Assembly (NCBI GenBank): GCA_934465535.1
Contig: CAKSKV010000001.1
Span: 226,286 to 290,285 of the forward strand
Length of the DNA stretch: 64,000 nucleotides
Direction of reading: 5' to 3'
DNA from: an uncultured Clostridia bacterium
GTDB lineage: Bacteria; Bacillota; Clostridia; Christensenellales; QALW01
Positions 39,917-47,635 of the stretch are shown here, piece after piece. The notes under the pieces are model-generated. The model worked only from the letters and a program-made list of their open reading frames with translations, did no database searches and was not told where the DNA came from. Each line of letters begins with the position of its first letter. Within the stretch, counting starts at the first letter, position 1. A program made the position numbers and the translations under genes.

Positions 39917-41875
39917 TTGAAGATTACTATTGCAAAAACGGCAGGCTTTTGCTTTGGGGTGCACCGCGCGGTGGATGCCGTTTATGAAAGCAGAAAAAAA
40001 TACCGTACCATATCTACTTTAGGGCCTATCATACATAACCCGCAGGTGGTATCGGAACTGGAAAGAGCGGGGATTAAGGCAGTCGATTCACCGGAGGAGG
40101 CCAATACCGAGGCGGTTGTCATAAGGTCGCACGGATGCACGCCGGAGGACAAACGCAAGCTTACGGAAAAGGGAATAGCGGTGGTGGATGCTACCTGTCC
40201 TTTTGTTGCGAAAATACAGCGGATAGCGGAAAACGCATACAGGGCGGGGGAGCAGGTTGTAATCGTAGGGGAAGCAAATCACCCGGAAGTGATTGGCATA
40301 AATGGATATTGCGGCAATAAAGCGATGATAATTAACAGTATTAACGAGGCAAAAAAGATACCGTACACAAAAAATAAGCTGTGCTTGGTAGCTCAAACCA
40401 CAACAAATCAAGAAAATTGGCAAATAATCGTTGAATTTCTTTTGAAAAGCGGTTATAATATAACGGTCCGAAATACTATATGCTCGGCAACGGCCAAGCG
40501 CCAGCAGGAAGCAAGGGAGCTTGCTGCAAGGTGCGATGCCGTGGTGGTGATCGGAGGGCATAACAGCTCCAATACGGCCAAGCTTTATAATATTTGCAGA
40601 CAGATTCAGAAACGAACCTATGTGATTGAGAGTTCGCAAGAGCTCGGTAAAATCAATTTTAATAATATCAACATCATAGGGATATCGGCAGGCGCATCCA
40701 CGCCTGACCGGGTAATTAAGGAGGTTGCAGCAAAAATGAGCGAACAGGATAAGCTCGAGACACAGGATTCTGACTTTATTGAGGAGATGGGCAAAGCGCT
40801 GGTCAGAATCAAACCCGGACAGCAGATCAAGGGAACAGTAATCTTCGTTGATGAAAGCGAAGTAGGCGTCAACATCGGATACAAATCCGACGGATTTGTG
40901 TCCAAGGAAAATCTCACTATTGCAGGCGATGTGGATCCGCGTGAGGTGGTAAAAGAGGGCGATGAGATCGAGGTCGAGGTGCTGAAGGTAAACGACGGCA
41001 ACGGCAATGTGATCCTCTCCAAAAAGGCCATTCAGGAGCGTCTGCTTAAGGATGAGATGCTTAATAAGATCAACAGCGGCGAGCCCTTCGAGGTGACTGT
41101 AAAGGAAGCGGTAAAGGGCGGTCTTATGGCTGAGCTTGACGGCATCCATGTTTTCATTCCCGCATCGCAGATCCGCGTGAAGGGCTATGTCAAAGATCTT
41201 ACTAAGTTCGTTGGTGATACTTTTAAGGTTACTGCACTTGAGGTTGATGTCAAAAAGCGCAGAGTAGTTGCTTCCCGTGCGGCTGTTCTTGCAAAGGAGC
41301 AGGCTGAAAAGGCGGAGAAGTTCTGGAGCAACATTCATGAGGGCGATGTGGTAAAGGGCGTTGTACGCCGGATAACCGATTTTGGCGCGTTTGTGGATGT
41401 CGGAGGCTATGACGGATTGCTTCATATCGGTGATATTGCGTGGTATCGCATAGGAAAGGTTAGCGATTGCCTGAATATCGGCGATGAGATCAATGTTGTA
41501 GTTCTTTCACTTAACAGAGAAAAAGAGCTGATCTCCCTTGGACTTAAGCAGCTTATGCCCAAGCCATGGGATGATGCTGAGGAAAGATTTGCACCCGGAA
41601 CCGTTGTGCACGGAACCGTTGTGCGTATTGCTCCTTTCGGCGCATTTGTAAGCATTGCTCCCGGAATTGACGGAATGGTACATATCTCCGAGATAGTTAA
41701 CCATTATGTCAAAAAAGTGGAAGAAGTGCTGAGCGTAGGACAAGAGGTTGACGCTGTTGTACTGGGCTGCGATGTGCCCAACAAGCGTATAAGCCTGAGC
41801 ATCAAGGCACTGCTTCCTGAAGAGGATGGTTATGAAACCGAAGAACTTGAGGATGCGGAACCTATTGAAGACTGA
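39917..41875 (+). CDS. ispH-rpsA: IspH fused to ribosomal protein S1-type RNA-binding protein
   Basis: A 652-residue bifunctional protein starting with TTG (AAAAGGA upstream). Residues 1-~280 are IspH/LytB, the [4Fe-4S] enzyme making IPP and DMAPP in the last MEP-pathway step; cluster cysteines lie in AGFCFGVHRAVD, HGCTPED and NTICSATAKRQ. Residues ~290-640 hold four S1 RNA-binding repeats (starts near 303, 385, 468 and 552; e.g. KGVVRRITDFGAFVDVGG, HGTVVRIAPFGAFVSI) and a short acidic tail. This fusion is known in Clostridia. Base composition shifts visibly at the junction (about 40740) toward more regular, highly expressed codon use. Confidence 0.95.
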   Translation: MKITIAKTAGFCFGVHRAVDAVYESRKKYRTISTLGPIIHNPQVVSELERAGIKAVDSPEEANTEAVVIRSHGCTPEDKRKLTEKGIAVVDATCPFVAKIQRIAENAYRAGEQVVIVGEANHPEVIGINGYCGNKAMIINSINEAKKIPYTKNKLCLVAQTTTNQENWQIIVEFLLKSGYNITVRNTICSATAKRQQEARELAARCDAVVVIGGHNSSNTAKLYNICRQIQKRTYVIESSQELGKINFNNINIIGISAGASTPDRVIKEVAAKMSEQDKLETQDSDFIEEMGKALVRIKPGQQIKGTVIFVDESEVGVNIGYKSDGFVSKENLTIAGDVDPREVVKEGDEIEVEVLKVNDGNGNVILSKKAIQERLLKDEMLNKINSGEPFEVTVKEAVKGGLMAELDGIHVFIPASQIRVKGYVKDLTKFVGDTFKVTALEVDVKKRRVVASRAAVLAKEQAEKAEKFWSNIHEGDVVKGVVRRITDFGAFVDVGGYDGLLHIGDIAWYRIGKVSDCLNIGDEINVVVLSLNREKELISLGLKQLMPKPWDDAEERFAPGTVVHGTVVRIAPFGAFVSIAPGIDGMVHISEIVNHYVKKVEEVLSVGQEVDAVVLGCDVPNKRISLSIKALLPEEDGYETEELEDAEPIED

Positions 41876-41897
41876 TCACGGCGTATAGGTGTACATT

Positions 41898-41938
41898 ATC
41901 GGCGCGGGCTTATTAGGGAGCCTGCGCCGATTTTATTT
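41898..41938 (+). terminator. Terminator after ispH-rpsA
   Basis: ATCGGCGC-GGCT / AGCC-GCGCCGAT with one mismatch pair, followed by TTTATTTAT. Confidence 0.8.
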
Positions 41939-41976
41939 ATGTAAGGGCTTAATAATACGAAACGGGAGGTGTCGGT

Positions 41977-42531
41977 ATGAAGATTGGATCGGAGCGCTTT
42001 TTGCTTAAAGACGGCAGGGAGGCGGTAATGCGAAGTCCGGAGGCCGCAGACGCAGAGAAAATGCTGAAATATTTGCATGATACTGCGCAGGAGACGGATT
42101 TTTTGCTGAGAACTCCGCAGGAAAGCGGCAGATACAGTGCGGAAAAGGAACGCGAGTTGTTTGTGAAAATGGATACCGATGCAAGGTCGGCAATGGTGCT
42201 TTGCTTGGTTGAGGGCAGAATAGCCGGGGTTTGTCATATAAGCGCAAGCGATAGGGTAAAGACGGCGCACCGGGCCGGTATAGGTATAGCGGTGCTGAAG
42301 GAATTTTGGGGACTGGGAATAGGCACGAGGCTGCTTGAAAAGATAACAGATATCGGGCGCGGAATAAAGGGTGTTATACAGTTGGAGCTGGAATATATTG
42401 AAGGAAACAGCAGGGCGTGCGCTTTATATGAAAAGGCGGGCTTTCGGACTGTGGGAGTGCATCCCAACGCAGTGAGAATGAGAGACGGTGCGCTGCGCCA
42501 TGAATATTTGATGATCAAGAAAACGGAGTGA
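41977..42531 (+). CDS. GNAT-family N-acetyltransferase
   Basis: A 184-residue acetyltransferase. It has the acetyl-CoA loop LGIGTRLLEKITDIGR, the preceding beta-4 strand with KTAHRAGIGIAVLKEFWG, and the C-terminal EGNSRACALYEKAGFRTVG, typical of the group acting on small amines or protein N-termini (RimJ/RimL-like). GGGAGGT precedes the ATG. Stand-alone gene between two terminators; substrate unknown. Confidence 0.88.
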   Translation: MKIGSERFLLKDGREAVMRSPEAADAEKMLKYLHDTAQETDFLLRTPQESGRYSAEKERELFVKMDTDARSAMVLCLVEGRIAGVCHISASDRVKTAHRAGIGIAVLKEFWGLGIGTRLLEKITDIGRGIKGVIQLELEYIEGNSRACALYEKAGFRTVGVHPNAVRMRDGALRHEYLMIKKTE

Positions 42532-42541
42532 CGAAAAAAGA

Positions 42542-42571
42542 AACAACCCTGCGCATATGCGCAGGGTTGTT
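42542..42571. terminator. Bidirectional terminator
   Basis: A perfect palindrome AACAACCCTGCGCAT / ATGCGCAGGGTTGTT flanked by A and T runs, between the convergent GNAT and ImmA-like genes. Confidence 0.85.
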
Positions 42572-43086
42572 TAACGCAGGCCGGTTATAAAGTTGCTGTT
42601 TGCATAGTCGGAAAGGCGAATGTTGCAGCCTAAATTTTTCATTTGGGCCAGTTTTATAAGTATCAGCTCGGACGGGACATTAAAAGAAGCGGCGGCCTGC
42701 GTTACGGTAAAACCGCTGAGGAGCGTTTCGTAAAGCTCGTCCCAATCCAGCAGAAGATGAGCGGCAAATGCATTGGCGGCCTGCTCGGTATCGTCCTTCA
42801 GACCGAAAAGGGCATATTCCCGCATGCCCTGTGATGCAAAGCTGCGGTGAAGCGTATCGTGCCCCAGCTCGTGTGCAAGTACGGTGCGTACGGCAGTTTC
42901 ACTGATAGAATCGTTTATGAATATCATCCGGTGACGCCAACGGTAGGTGTACATTCCCAAAAGCTTGGAAAAATGTTCAAAATAGAGGCTGATGCCGAGT
43001 TCGCCGGCTATTTCCAAAGGCTCACGGGTGCCGCATCGCCGTATAACGGCATTGGCTTTTTTATATATTTCCTGACTGCAAATCAA
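42571..43086 (-). CDS. ImmA/IrrE-family metallopeptidase
   Basis: A 171-residue zinc peptidase. The HExxH motif is VLAHELGHD, followed by the family's downstream Glu/Asp-containing helix (TEQAANAFAAHLLL, with E and AxxFAxxLL). Relatives ImmA (ICEBs1) and IrrE/PprI (Deinococcus) cleave a partner XRE repressor on DNA damage. Here the partner gene overlaps it by four bases (ATGA). The C-terminal ~35 residues are a short linker and basic end; no GAF-like domain as in IrrE is apparent. It shares one promoter with the repressor at 43620-43648. Confidence 0.88.
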   Translation of the reverse strand: MICSQEIYKKANAVIRRCGTREPLEIAGELGISLYFEHFSKLLGMYTYRWRHRMIFINDSISETAVRTVLAHELGHDTLHRSFASQGMREYALFGLKDDTEQAANAFAAHLLLDWDELYETLLSGFTVTQAAASFNVPSELILIKLAQMKNLGCNIRLSDYANSNFITGLR

Positions 43087-43526
43087 TTTTGACCTCCGGA
43101 GTGTCGGCCTTTTCGGCCGTTATGCGTCGAAAGGGAGCGGGAGTTGTATTTTTTATTGTCGCTTTTAGCATCCCAATAAGCCTTTTGCAGTGCCATCATT
43201 ACGGCATCTTTATCCTCCTGATCCAATTCACCGCCGGCGAAGAGGCCGCCTATCTGGGCGACAAGTGCCTGTGCCTGTGCGACTCCGTTTTTTCCGTAAT
43301 GCTCGCCTGCGTGGGCAATGAAATCGTCGGTTTCGTTATACAGAGATGCAGCATTTACATTCAATATGCAGGCAAGGCGGTCGTATACGGCACGGTTCTG
43401 AGGGTAGGTATTGCCGTTTTCGTAATTTATTACGGTTTTAAGTGCGATGCCGGCTTTTGTGGCCAACTCGGATTGAGTTATGCCGGCTTTTTTGCGTGCA
43501 GTTCTGAGCTTTTCGCCGAATTTCAA
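43083..43526 (-). CDS. XRE-family HTH repressor paired with the ImmA-like protease
   Basis: A 147-residue regulator. It starts at TTG 43526, six bases after GGAGGT, which gives KFGEKLRTARKKAGITQSEL, a classic XRE helix-turn-helix (~3-58). The C-terminal half (AGEHYGKNGVAQAQALVAQ..., ending in a basic Ser/Lys-rich tail) probably holds the dimerisation and protease-sensitive part. The gene is translationally coupled to the ImmA-like gene and divergent from dinB across a shared 150-bp control region. Autoregulation is likely because a palindrome overlaps the start of its own transcript. Confidence 0.88.
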   Translation of the reverse strand: MKFGEKLRTARKKAGITQSELATKAGIALKTVINYENGNTYPQNRAVYDRLACILNVNAASLYNETDDFIAHAGEHYGKNGVAQAQALVAQIGGLFAGGELDQEDKDAVMMALQKAYWDAKSDNKKYNSRSLSTHNGRKGRHSGGQN

Positions 43527-43567
43527 GGTGACACCTCCGAAATGTGAAAACAGATTGCATATTCTGA

Positions 43568-43596
43568 TTGACATGTGCAACGGAATTTGATATATT
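43568..43596 (+). promoter_or_regulatory. Promoter toward dinB
   Basis: TTGACA, 17-bp spacer, TATATT on the plus strand, followed at once by the palindrome at 43602-43616. It would drive dinB with a leader of about 80 bases. Confidence 0.65.
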
Positions 43597-43601
43597 ATAC
43601 A

Positions 43602-43616
43602 TGCAATCTGATTGCA
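43602..43616. promoter_or_regulatory. Candidate XRE operator
   Basis: The palindrome TGCAATC-T-GATTGCA lies just downstream of the dinB -10 and at the start of the repressor transcript. Additional GATTG(C/A) half-sites occur at 43553-43559 and 43566-43572. Its position would let one bound dimer block both divergent promoters. Confidence 0.6.
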
Positions 43617-43619
43617 CAT

Positions 43620-43648
43620 ATAATACAACGGTTTGCGTATATTGTCAA
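43620..43648 (-). promoter_or_regulatory. Promoter for the XRE-ImmA operon
   Basis: TTGACA, 17-bp spacer, TATTAT on the minus strand. The start point would fall inside the palindrome at 43602-43616. Confidence 0.75.
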
Positions 43649-43682
43649 TGAAAATTATAAAAGAAATGCGGAAAGCTAAAAT

Positions 43683-44927
43683 ATGACGGAACGCACTATT
43701 CTACATGTTGATATAAACAGCTGTTTTGCTTCGATAGAAGCGGCCTTGGAACCTGCGCTTAAGGGACATCCGATAGCGGTTTGCGGTTCGGTGGAAGATC
43801 GCCACGGCATAGTTCTTGCTAAAAGCGAGGAAGCAAAGCGTTTCGGCGTGCGTACTGCGGAGACTGTTTGGCAGGCAAAACGCAAATGTCCTTCGCTTAT
43901 AACGGTTCCGCCGCATTACAGCGAGTATTTGAGCTATTCCCGTGCGGCAAGAAGAATATATGAGGATTTTACGGATCAGGTGGAGCCCTTCGGGCTGGAT
44001 GAATGCTGGCTGGATGTTACGGGCAGCACAAAGCTGTTCGGAAGCGGTGAAGTTATTGCCCAGACGATACGGAAGCGTGTAAAAAGTGAGCTGGATATTA
44101 CGGTATCCGTAGGGGTGAGCTTTGGAAGGATTTTTTCAAAGTTGGGCTCCGATATGAAAAAGCCTGACGCAGTAACTGTGCTGCGAAAGGAAAATTATCT
44201 TGAAAAAACGGGAAATTTGCCGGCAGGAGTGCTTATGGGGGTGGGAAAAAGCACAGAAAATCTGTTGAACAGGCGGGGAATATATACGGTATTGGATTTG
44301 GCGCTTGCCAAGGAGGAGGTGCTTTGCAGTCTGCTGGGGAAGAATGGAAGCGCACTGTGGAGGTCGCTTCGCGGAGAAGAAGCTCCGATTGCCGCAAATG
44401 AACAAAGGGCGGCGCATAAATCGATAAGCAGCGGTATTACTACTGGGAAAGATGTGCTGAATTATGACGAAGCATGCAATGTGCTGCTGGCGCTTTCAAG
44501 GGATGTTGCAATAAGGCTGAGGAAAGAAAGGGTATTTGCCCGCGGAGTACAGATAGCGGTGCGGAGGGCAGAGGGATTGCAGTGGCGGCAATACGGGAGG
44601 CAGCTGGAATTTGCCACCCAGTCTGGCGGAGGCATATATGAATGTGCCCGCGAGCTGATGAAATTATATGAATGGGAATGCCCGTTGCGGTCGCTGTGTG
44701 TGCGAGCAACAGAGCTTGGCGGAGAAAAATATGTTCAGGAGAACATGCTCGGAGACCTTGAAAGACACGAAAAAAGAGAACGCGTGTCAGCGGCGGTTTA
44801 TGATATTTGCCGTAAGTTTGGTAAAGAGGCGGTAAAACCGGCGGCTATGCTGTCTTGCCCGGTGTCAGGGTGCGGTGAAAAAATAAACTGCCTTCCGGAT
44901 GCGGCATTGCGCAATGGCGGAAAATAA
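43683..44927 (+). CDS. dinB: Y-family DNA polymerase (DinB/UmuC type)
   Basis: A 414-residue translesion polymerase. Palm-domain acidic residues appear in ILHVDINSCFASIEA (first Asp) and FGLDECWLDVTGS (Asp-Glu pair). The finger region AKSEEAKRFGVRTAETVWQA, the thumb with HhH (VGKSTENLLNRRGIYTVLDLA) and the little-finger domain (~240-350) follow. The C-terminal ~60 residues end in a Cys-containing stretch without a clear beta-clamp motif. The start site lies in an AT-rich leader; no strong ribosome site is seen beyond GGAAAG. It is controlled by the divergent region shared with the XRE-ImmA operon. Confidence 0.92.
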   Translation: MTERTILHVDINSCFASIEAALEPALKGHPIAVCGSVEDRHGIVLAKSEEAKRFGVRTAETVWQAKRKCPSLITVPPHYSEYLSYSRAARRIYEDFTDQVEPFGLDECWLDVTGSTKLFGSGEVIAQTIRKRVKSELDITVSVGVSFGRIFSKLGSDMKKPDAVTVLRKENYLEKTGNLPAGVLMGVGKSTENLLNRRGIYTVLDLALAKEEVLCSLLGKNGSALWRSLRGEEAPIAANEQRAAHKSISSGITTGKDVLNYDEACNVLLALSRDVAIRLRKERVFARGVQIAVRRAEGLQWRQYGRQLEFATQSGGGIYECARELMKLYEWECPLRSLCVRATELGGEKYVQENMLGDLERHEKRERVSAAVYDICRKFGKEAVKPAAMLSCPVSGCGEKINCLPDAALRNGGK

Positions 44928-45027
44928 TGCAGTGTTTGCCGTATATACGCAGGGATTGCGGATAAAAAAGGCGAAACGGGAATATTGGACGGTGTTGTGA
45001 TGCGGAGCGAAAATGGCGGCGGATAAT

Positions 45028-45053
45028 GAAAAAGCACGGCATTACGGCCGTGC
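45028..45053 (-). terminator. Terminator after spoVT
   Basis: GCACGGC / GCCGTGC with a short loop, followed by TTTTT on the minus strand, directly after the spoVT stop. Confidence 0.75.
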
Positions 45054-45059
45054 GGCGGC

Positions 45060-45539
45060 TCACTCTGCCTGAAGGGCGAGGATGCGGGCTATCAGCTCAG
45101 CTCCGCGCCTTGCTGAATCGTTTATATTATTATCCCGGATAATAACTCCGCCTATTGCATCGCAGGAGGCCGTTATCGGAACGAGATATTTTGTTTCTTT
45201 TTCAAGGCTGACCGGGCGGCGTCCGTCAATGAGGGCCAGAGTCTGTTCGTCTGTTTGATGTGCGGATTCGGGTACTTGTCCGCAGGAGGCCAGCATTCCT
45301 TCGCGGTCGCATATCCAGGCGGTTATATTGTACATGTTATAAAAGGCCTGCAGCAATTCCTGCGCAGAGGCGGCCATCCGGTTAAGTGCGGAATATTTTT
45401 TCAGGGTGATACCGTCTTTTTCGGTGTAAATCTCCAATGGGTCGCCCTCGTGAATGTGCATGGTACGCCTTATTTCCTTAGGTATGACTATTCGGCCGAG
45501 TTCATCAATTCTTCTGACTATTCCAGTTGATTTCATCAT
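45060..45539 (-). CDS. spoVT: Stage V sporulation protein T
   Basis: Forespore transcription factor that tunes SigG-dependent genes. The 159 residues hold an AbrB-type swapped-hairpin DNA-binding domain (STGIVRRIDELGRIVIPKEI, RTMHIHEGDPLEIYT) and a C-terminal GAF-like domain (~55-159) with AWICDREGMLASCG. Both domains match B. subtilis SpoVT in order and size. The first of two adjacent ATGs is kept because AAAGGACGG is best spaced for it. In B. subtilis the gene is SigG-dependent; I could not identify a clear SigG promoter in the AT-rich upstream region. Confidence 0.95.
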   Translation of the reverse strand: MMKSTGIVRRIDELGRIVIPKEIRRTMHIHEGDPLEIYTEKDGITLKKYSALNRMAASAQELLQAFYNMYNITAWICDREGMLASCGQVPESAHQTDEQTLALIDGRRPVSLEKETKYLVPITASCDAIGGVIIRDNNINDSARRGAELIARILALQAE

Positions 45540-45749
45540 TATTTACCGTCCTTTTGAATTGAATAATCTGTTTATTCTTTAGTAGTTTTTGTATTTGCGC
45601 TGAGGTTATACAGAATTTGCTGCAATCAGGCGGAAATAAATATGTCAGTGCAGGAAGAGCGGGGCTGAAGGCACTGTGAAGAAACTTATCTTTGGCGCAG
45701 GGAGTATAATCCCAGCATATTTTTAATGCTGAGATATAAAACATCAGAA

Positions 45750-45789
45750 AAGAAAAAGAGTGTTTGCGCTATATGGGCGTGAACACTCT
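45750..45789 (-). terminator. Terminator after the MATE transporter gene
   Basis: AGAGTGTT / AACACTCT with an inner GCGC-type pairing, followed by TTTTTCTTTT on the minus strand. The remaining part of the 321-base gap (45540-45749) holds only a small CAGCAT / ATGCTG hairpin at 45713-45731 and the upstream region of spoVT. Confidence 0.8.
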
Positions 45790-45860
45790 GTAATGCTGAT
45801 AGGATAAATGCAAAGAGAAAAGCAATAATCCCGATAATGTGCCGGCTTGTGAAGCGACAC

Positions 45861-47249
45861 TTATGATTCGGAAACTGCGGCGTTTTGTTTTGTCGTAAGC
45901 TTCTTATAATTTATGACAAAGCAGACGATCTCGGCGACAGCAGTGATAGTCCATGAGAAAATATACAAAAGATACAGGGAAGGAATGGTATGAAAGTGGG
46001 CAAATACCGTATATATCCACACCACCCGGAATACGCAGGAGCCGATTATTACAATGATGGTGGGGGCTAGGCTCTTGCCGATGCCGCGGCAGGCTGCAAT
46101 GGTGCAATCCATGAAAGCACTTACGGCATAGGAGAAGCTCATGATTTGCGTGCGTTGAAGGCCGGCTTGTATGACGGCTTCATCGTTTGCGAACAGGGAT
46201 AGGAATTCTCGGCCGAAAAGGAACAATGCGCCGCCGAGTACGGCGCCTGCGAAAAAGGAATAGGTAACCCCTACAAAATAGCTTTTTAGAACACGGTCCT
46301 GCTTTCCGGCTCCCAGGTTTTGCCCCATGAAGGTGGAGCAGGCGGTATAAAACGCCGCCATGATGTTGTAGATAATTGCATCAGCGTTGGCAGCGGCGGA
46401 ATTGCCTTCAACCATGACGGAATCAAAGGAATTCACGGCACTTTGTATGAAAAGATTGGCAATGGCAAAGATGGCGTTTTGAAGCCCGGCCGGAATTCCA
46501 AGACCGAGAATGTGTTTAATCTCTGATTTATCCGTGCCGTATTTCAGATCGCGGAGGCGAAAGGCACAGTCATCATTTTGCCGTCCCATATGTACAAGAA
46601 TAAGAAGTGCGGATACATATTGTGTGATAATGCTGGCAAGCGCGACGCCGTCCTCTGCCATGTCGCAGACGATAACAAAAAACAGATTGAAAAGCACATT
46701 GAGAATTCCGGCAATCATCAGGTATGCAAGTGGGCGTTTGGTATCGCCGTTTGCGCTGAGAACACCGTTTCCGAAGTTAAAGACACCTAGTGCGGGCATT
46801 CCGAGAGCATATATACGGAAATAGAGCACGGCGCCCTCAATAAGGTCGTCTTTGGTACCCAAGAGCTCCAGCATAAACCGCGCGGAAAGAAGACAAAGTG
46901 CCGTGATAATGCAGCCGACAACAAGACAGATTACAAAGGAGGTGCGGATGGAGGAGGCCGTGCGTACTTTGTCTTTGGCTCCGAGATGCTGCGCGATCAT
47001 TACATTGACGGCGCTGCCCATGCCTATAAGAAAACCGGTGAACAGGGAAACAAGGATTGTGGTGGAACCCACTGCGCCCAGTGCTTCTGCGCTTGAAAAC
47101 TTGCCGACGACGGCAACATCGGCCATGTTGAAAAGCACCTGCAAAAGCTGAGACAGCATAAGCGGTACACTGAAGAAGAACATGTTTTTCCACAGCGAGC
47201 CGTATGTTATTTGTATACCGCCGTGTCTGTTTGATAATTTGTCTGCCAT
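45861..47249 (-). CDS. MATE-family multidrug/cation efflux transporter
   Basis: A 462-residue integral membrane protein with about 12 helices in two MATE repeats. The N-terminal repeat begins SVPLMLSQLLQVLFNMADVAVVG (typical P-x-x-L/V-x-x-x-x-N-x-x-D), and the second contains GIPAGLQNAIFAIANLFIQSAVNSFD. The ATG at 47249 follows GGAGGGC and gives the normal N-terminus; the longer frame adds an unlikely hydrophilic extension. It exports toxic organic cations or metabolites by Na+ or H+ antiport; substrate not predictable. Its promoter carries an inverted repeat that may be a repressor site. Confidence 0.93.
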   Translation of the reverse strand: MADKLSNRHGGIQITYGSLWKNMFFFSVPLMLSQLLQVLFNMADVAVVGKFSSAEALGAVGSTTILVSLFTGFLIGMGSAVNVMIAQHLGAKDKVRTASSIRTSFVICLVVGCIITALCLLSARFMLELLGTKDDLIEGAVLYFRIYALGMPALGVFNFGNGVLSANGDTKRPLAYLMIAGILNVLFNLFFVIVCDMAEDGVALASIITQYVSALLILVHMGRQNDDCAFRLRDLKYGTDKSEIKHILGLGIPAGLQNAIFAIANLFIQSAVNSFDSVMVEGNSAAANADAIIYNIMAAFYTACSTFMGQNLGAGKQDRVLKSYFVGVTYSFFAGAVLGGALFLFGREFLSLFANDEAVIQAGLQRTQIMSFSYAVSAFMDCTIAACRGIGKSLAPTIIVIIGSCVFRVVWIYTVFAHFHTIPSLYLLYIFSWTITAVAEIVCFVINYKKLTTKQNAAVSES

Positions 47250-47314
47250 GTGGATGCCCTCCGAACAGTTAAATGCGGCTGTATTTGCGGGTATGCGTTG
47301 CCGCACAAATTTTA

Positions 47315-47343
47315 ATTATAACACATAAGATTACAATTATCAA
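47315..47343 (-). promoter_or_regulatory. Promoter of the MATE gene
   Basis: TTGATA, 17-bp spacer, TATAAT on the minus strand, about 65 bases before the start codon. Confidence 0.75.
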
Positions 47344-47355
47344 TGCATTTGTAAT
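47330..47355. promoter_or_regulatory. Inverted repeat over the MATE -35 region
   Basis: ATTACAA-N12-TTGTAAT spans the -35 hexamer and part of the spacer. The placement fits a MarR- or MerR-type regulator, which is not encoded next to the gene. Confidence 0.45.
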
Positions 47356-47529
47356 GTAAAGGAATTCATCGCAGAGAATTTTCGAATTGCCGTTTTTCCG
47401 CGGACCAGAACTGATGGCAAGTATTTTCATTTAGAACACCCTCCTTTGGTTTACGCAATGTATTTTACGCTGAATTTTGCAGGATATCAATTCGGATTAT
47501 TTGCGTTTCAAATAAGAAAAACTGATGCT

Positions 47530-47563
47530 AACAAAGAGAGGCACAATTGTACCTCTCTTTGTT
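47530..47563. terminator. Strong hairpin downstream of the nucleotidyltransferase-like gene
   Basis: AACAAAGAGAGG / CCTCTCTTTGTT around a central ACAATTGT palindrome. A second GGAG-rich hairpin (47599-47620) lies closer to the gene end. Together with the MATE promoter they account for the 386-base gap 47250-47635. Confidence 0.6.
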
Positions 47564-47635
47564 CTTGCCTCAGCCTTTTTTATGCTTACTGAAAGAAACG
47601 GAGCAGGTGTGACCCTACTCCGGGGATAAGGGTAT

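Noticed and set aside
40088..41425. 445-codon antisense frame across ispH-rpsA
   Set aside because: It spans the fusion junction on the opposite strand and mirrors the codon bias of the real gene; no domain.
42571..44927. Prophage or ICE remnant around the XRE-ImmA pair
   Set aside because: No integrase, excisionase, phage structural gene or att-like repeat nearby; flanks are ordinary genes.
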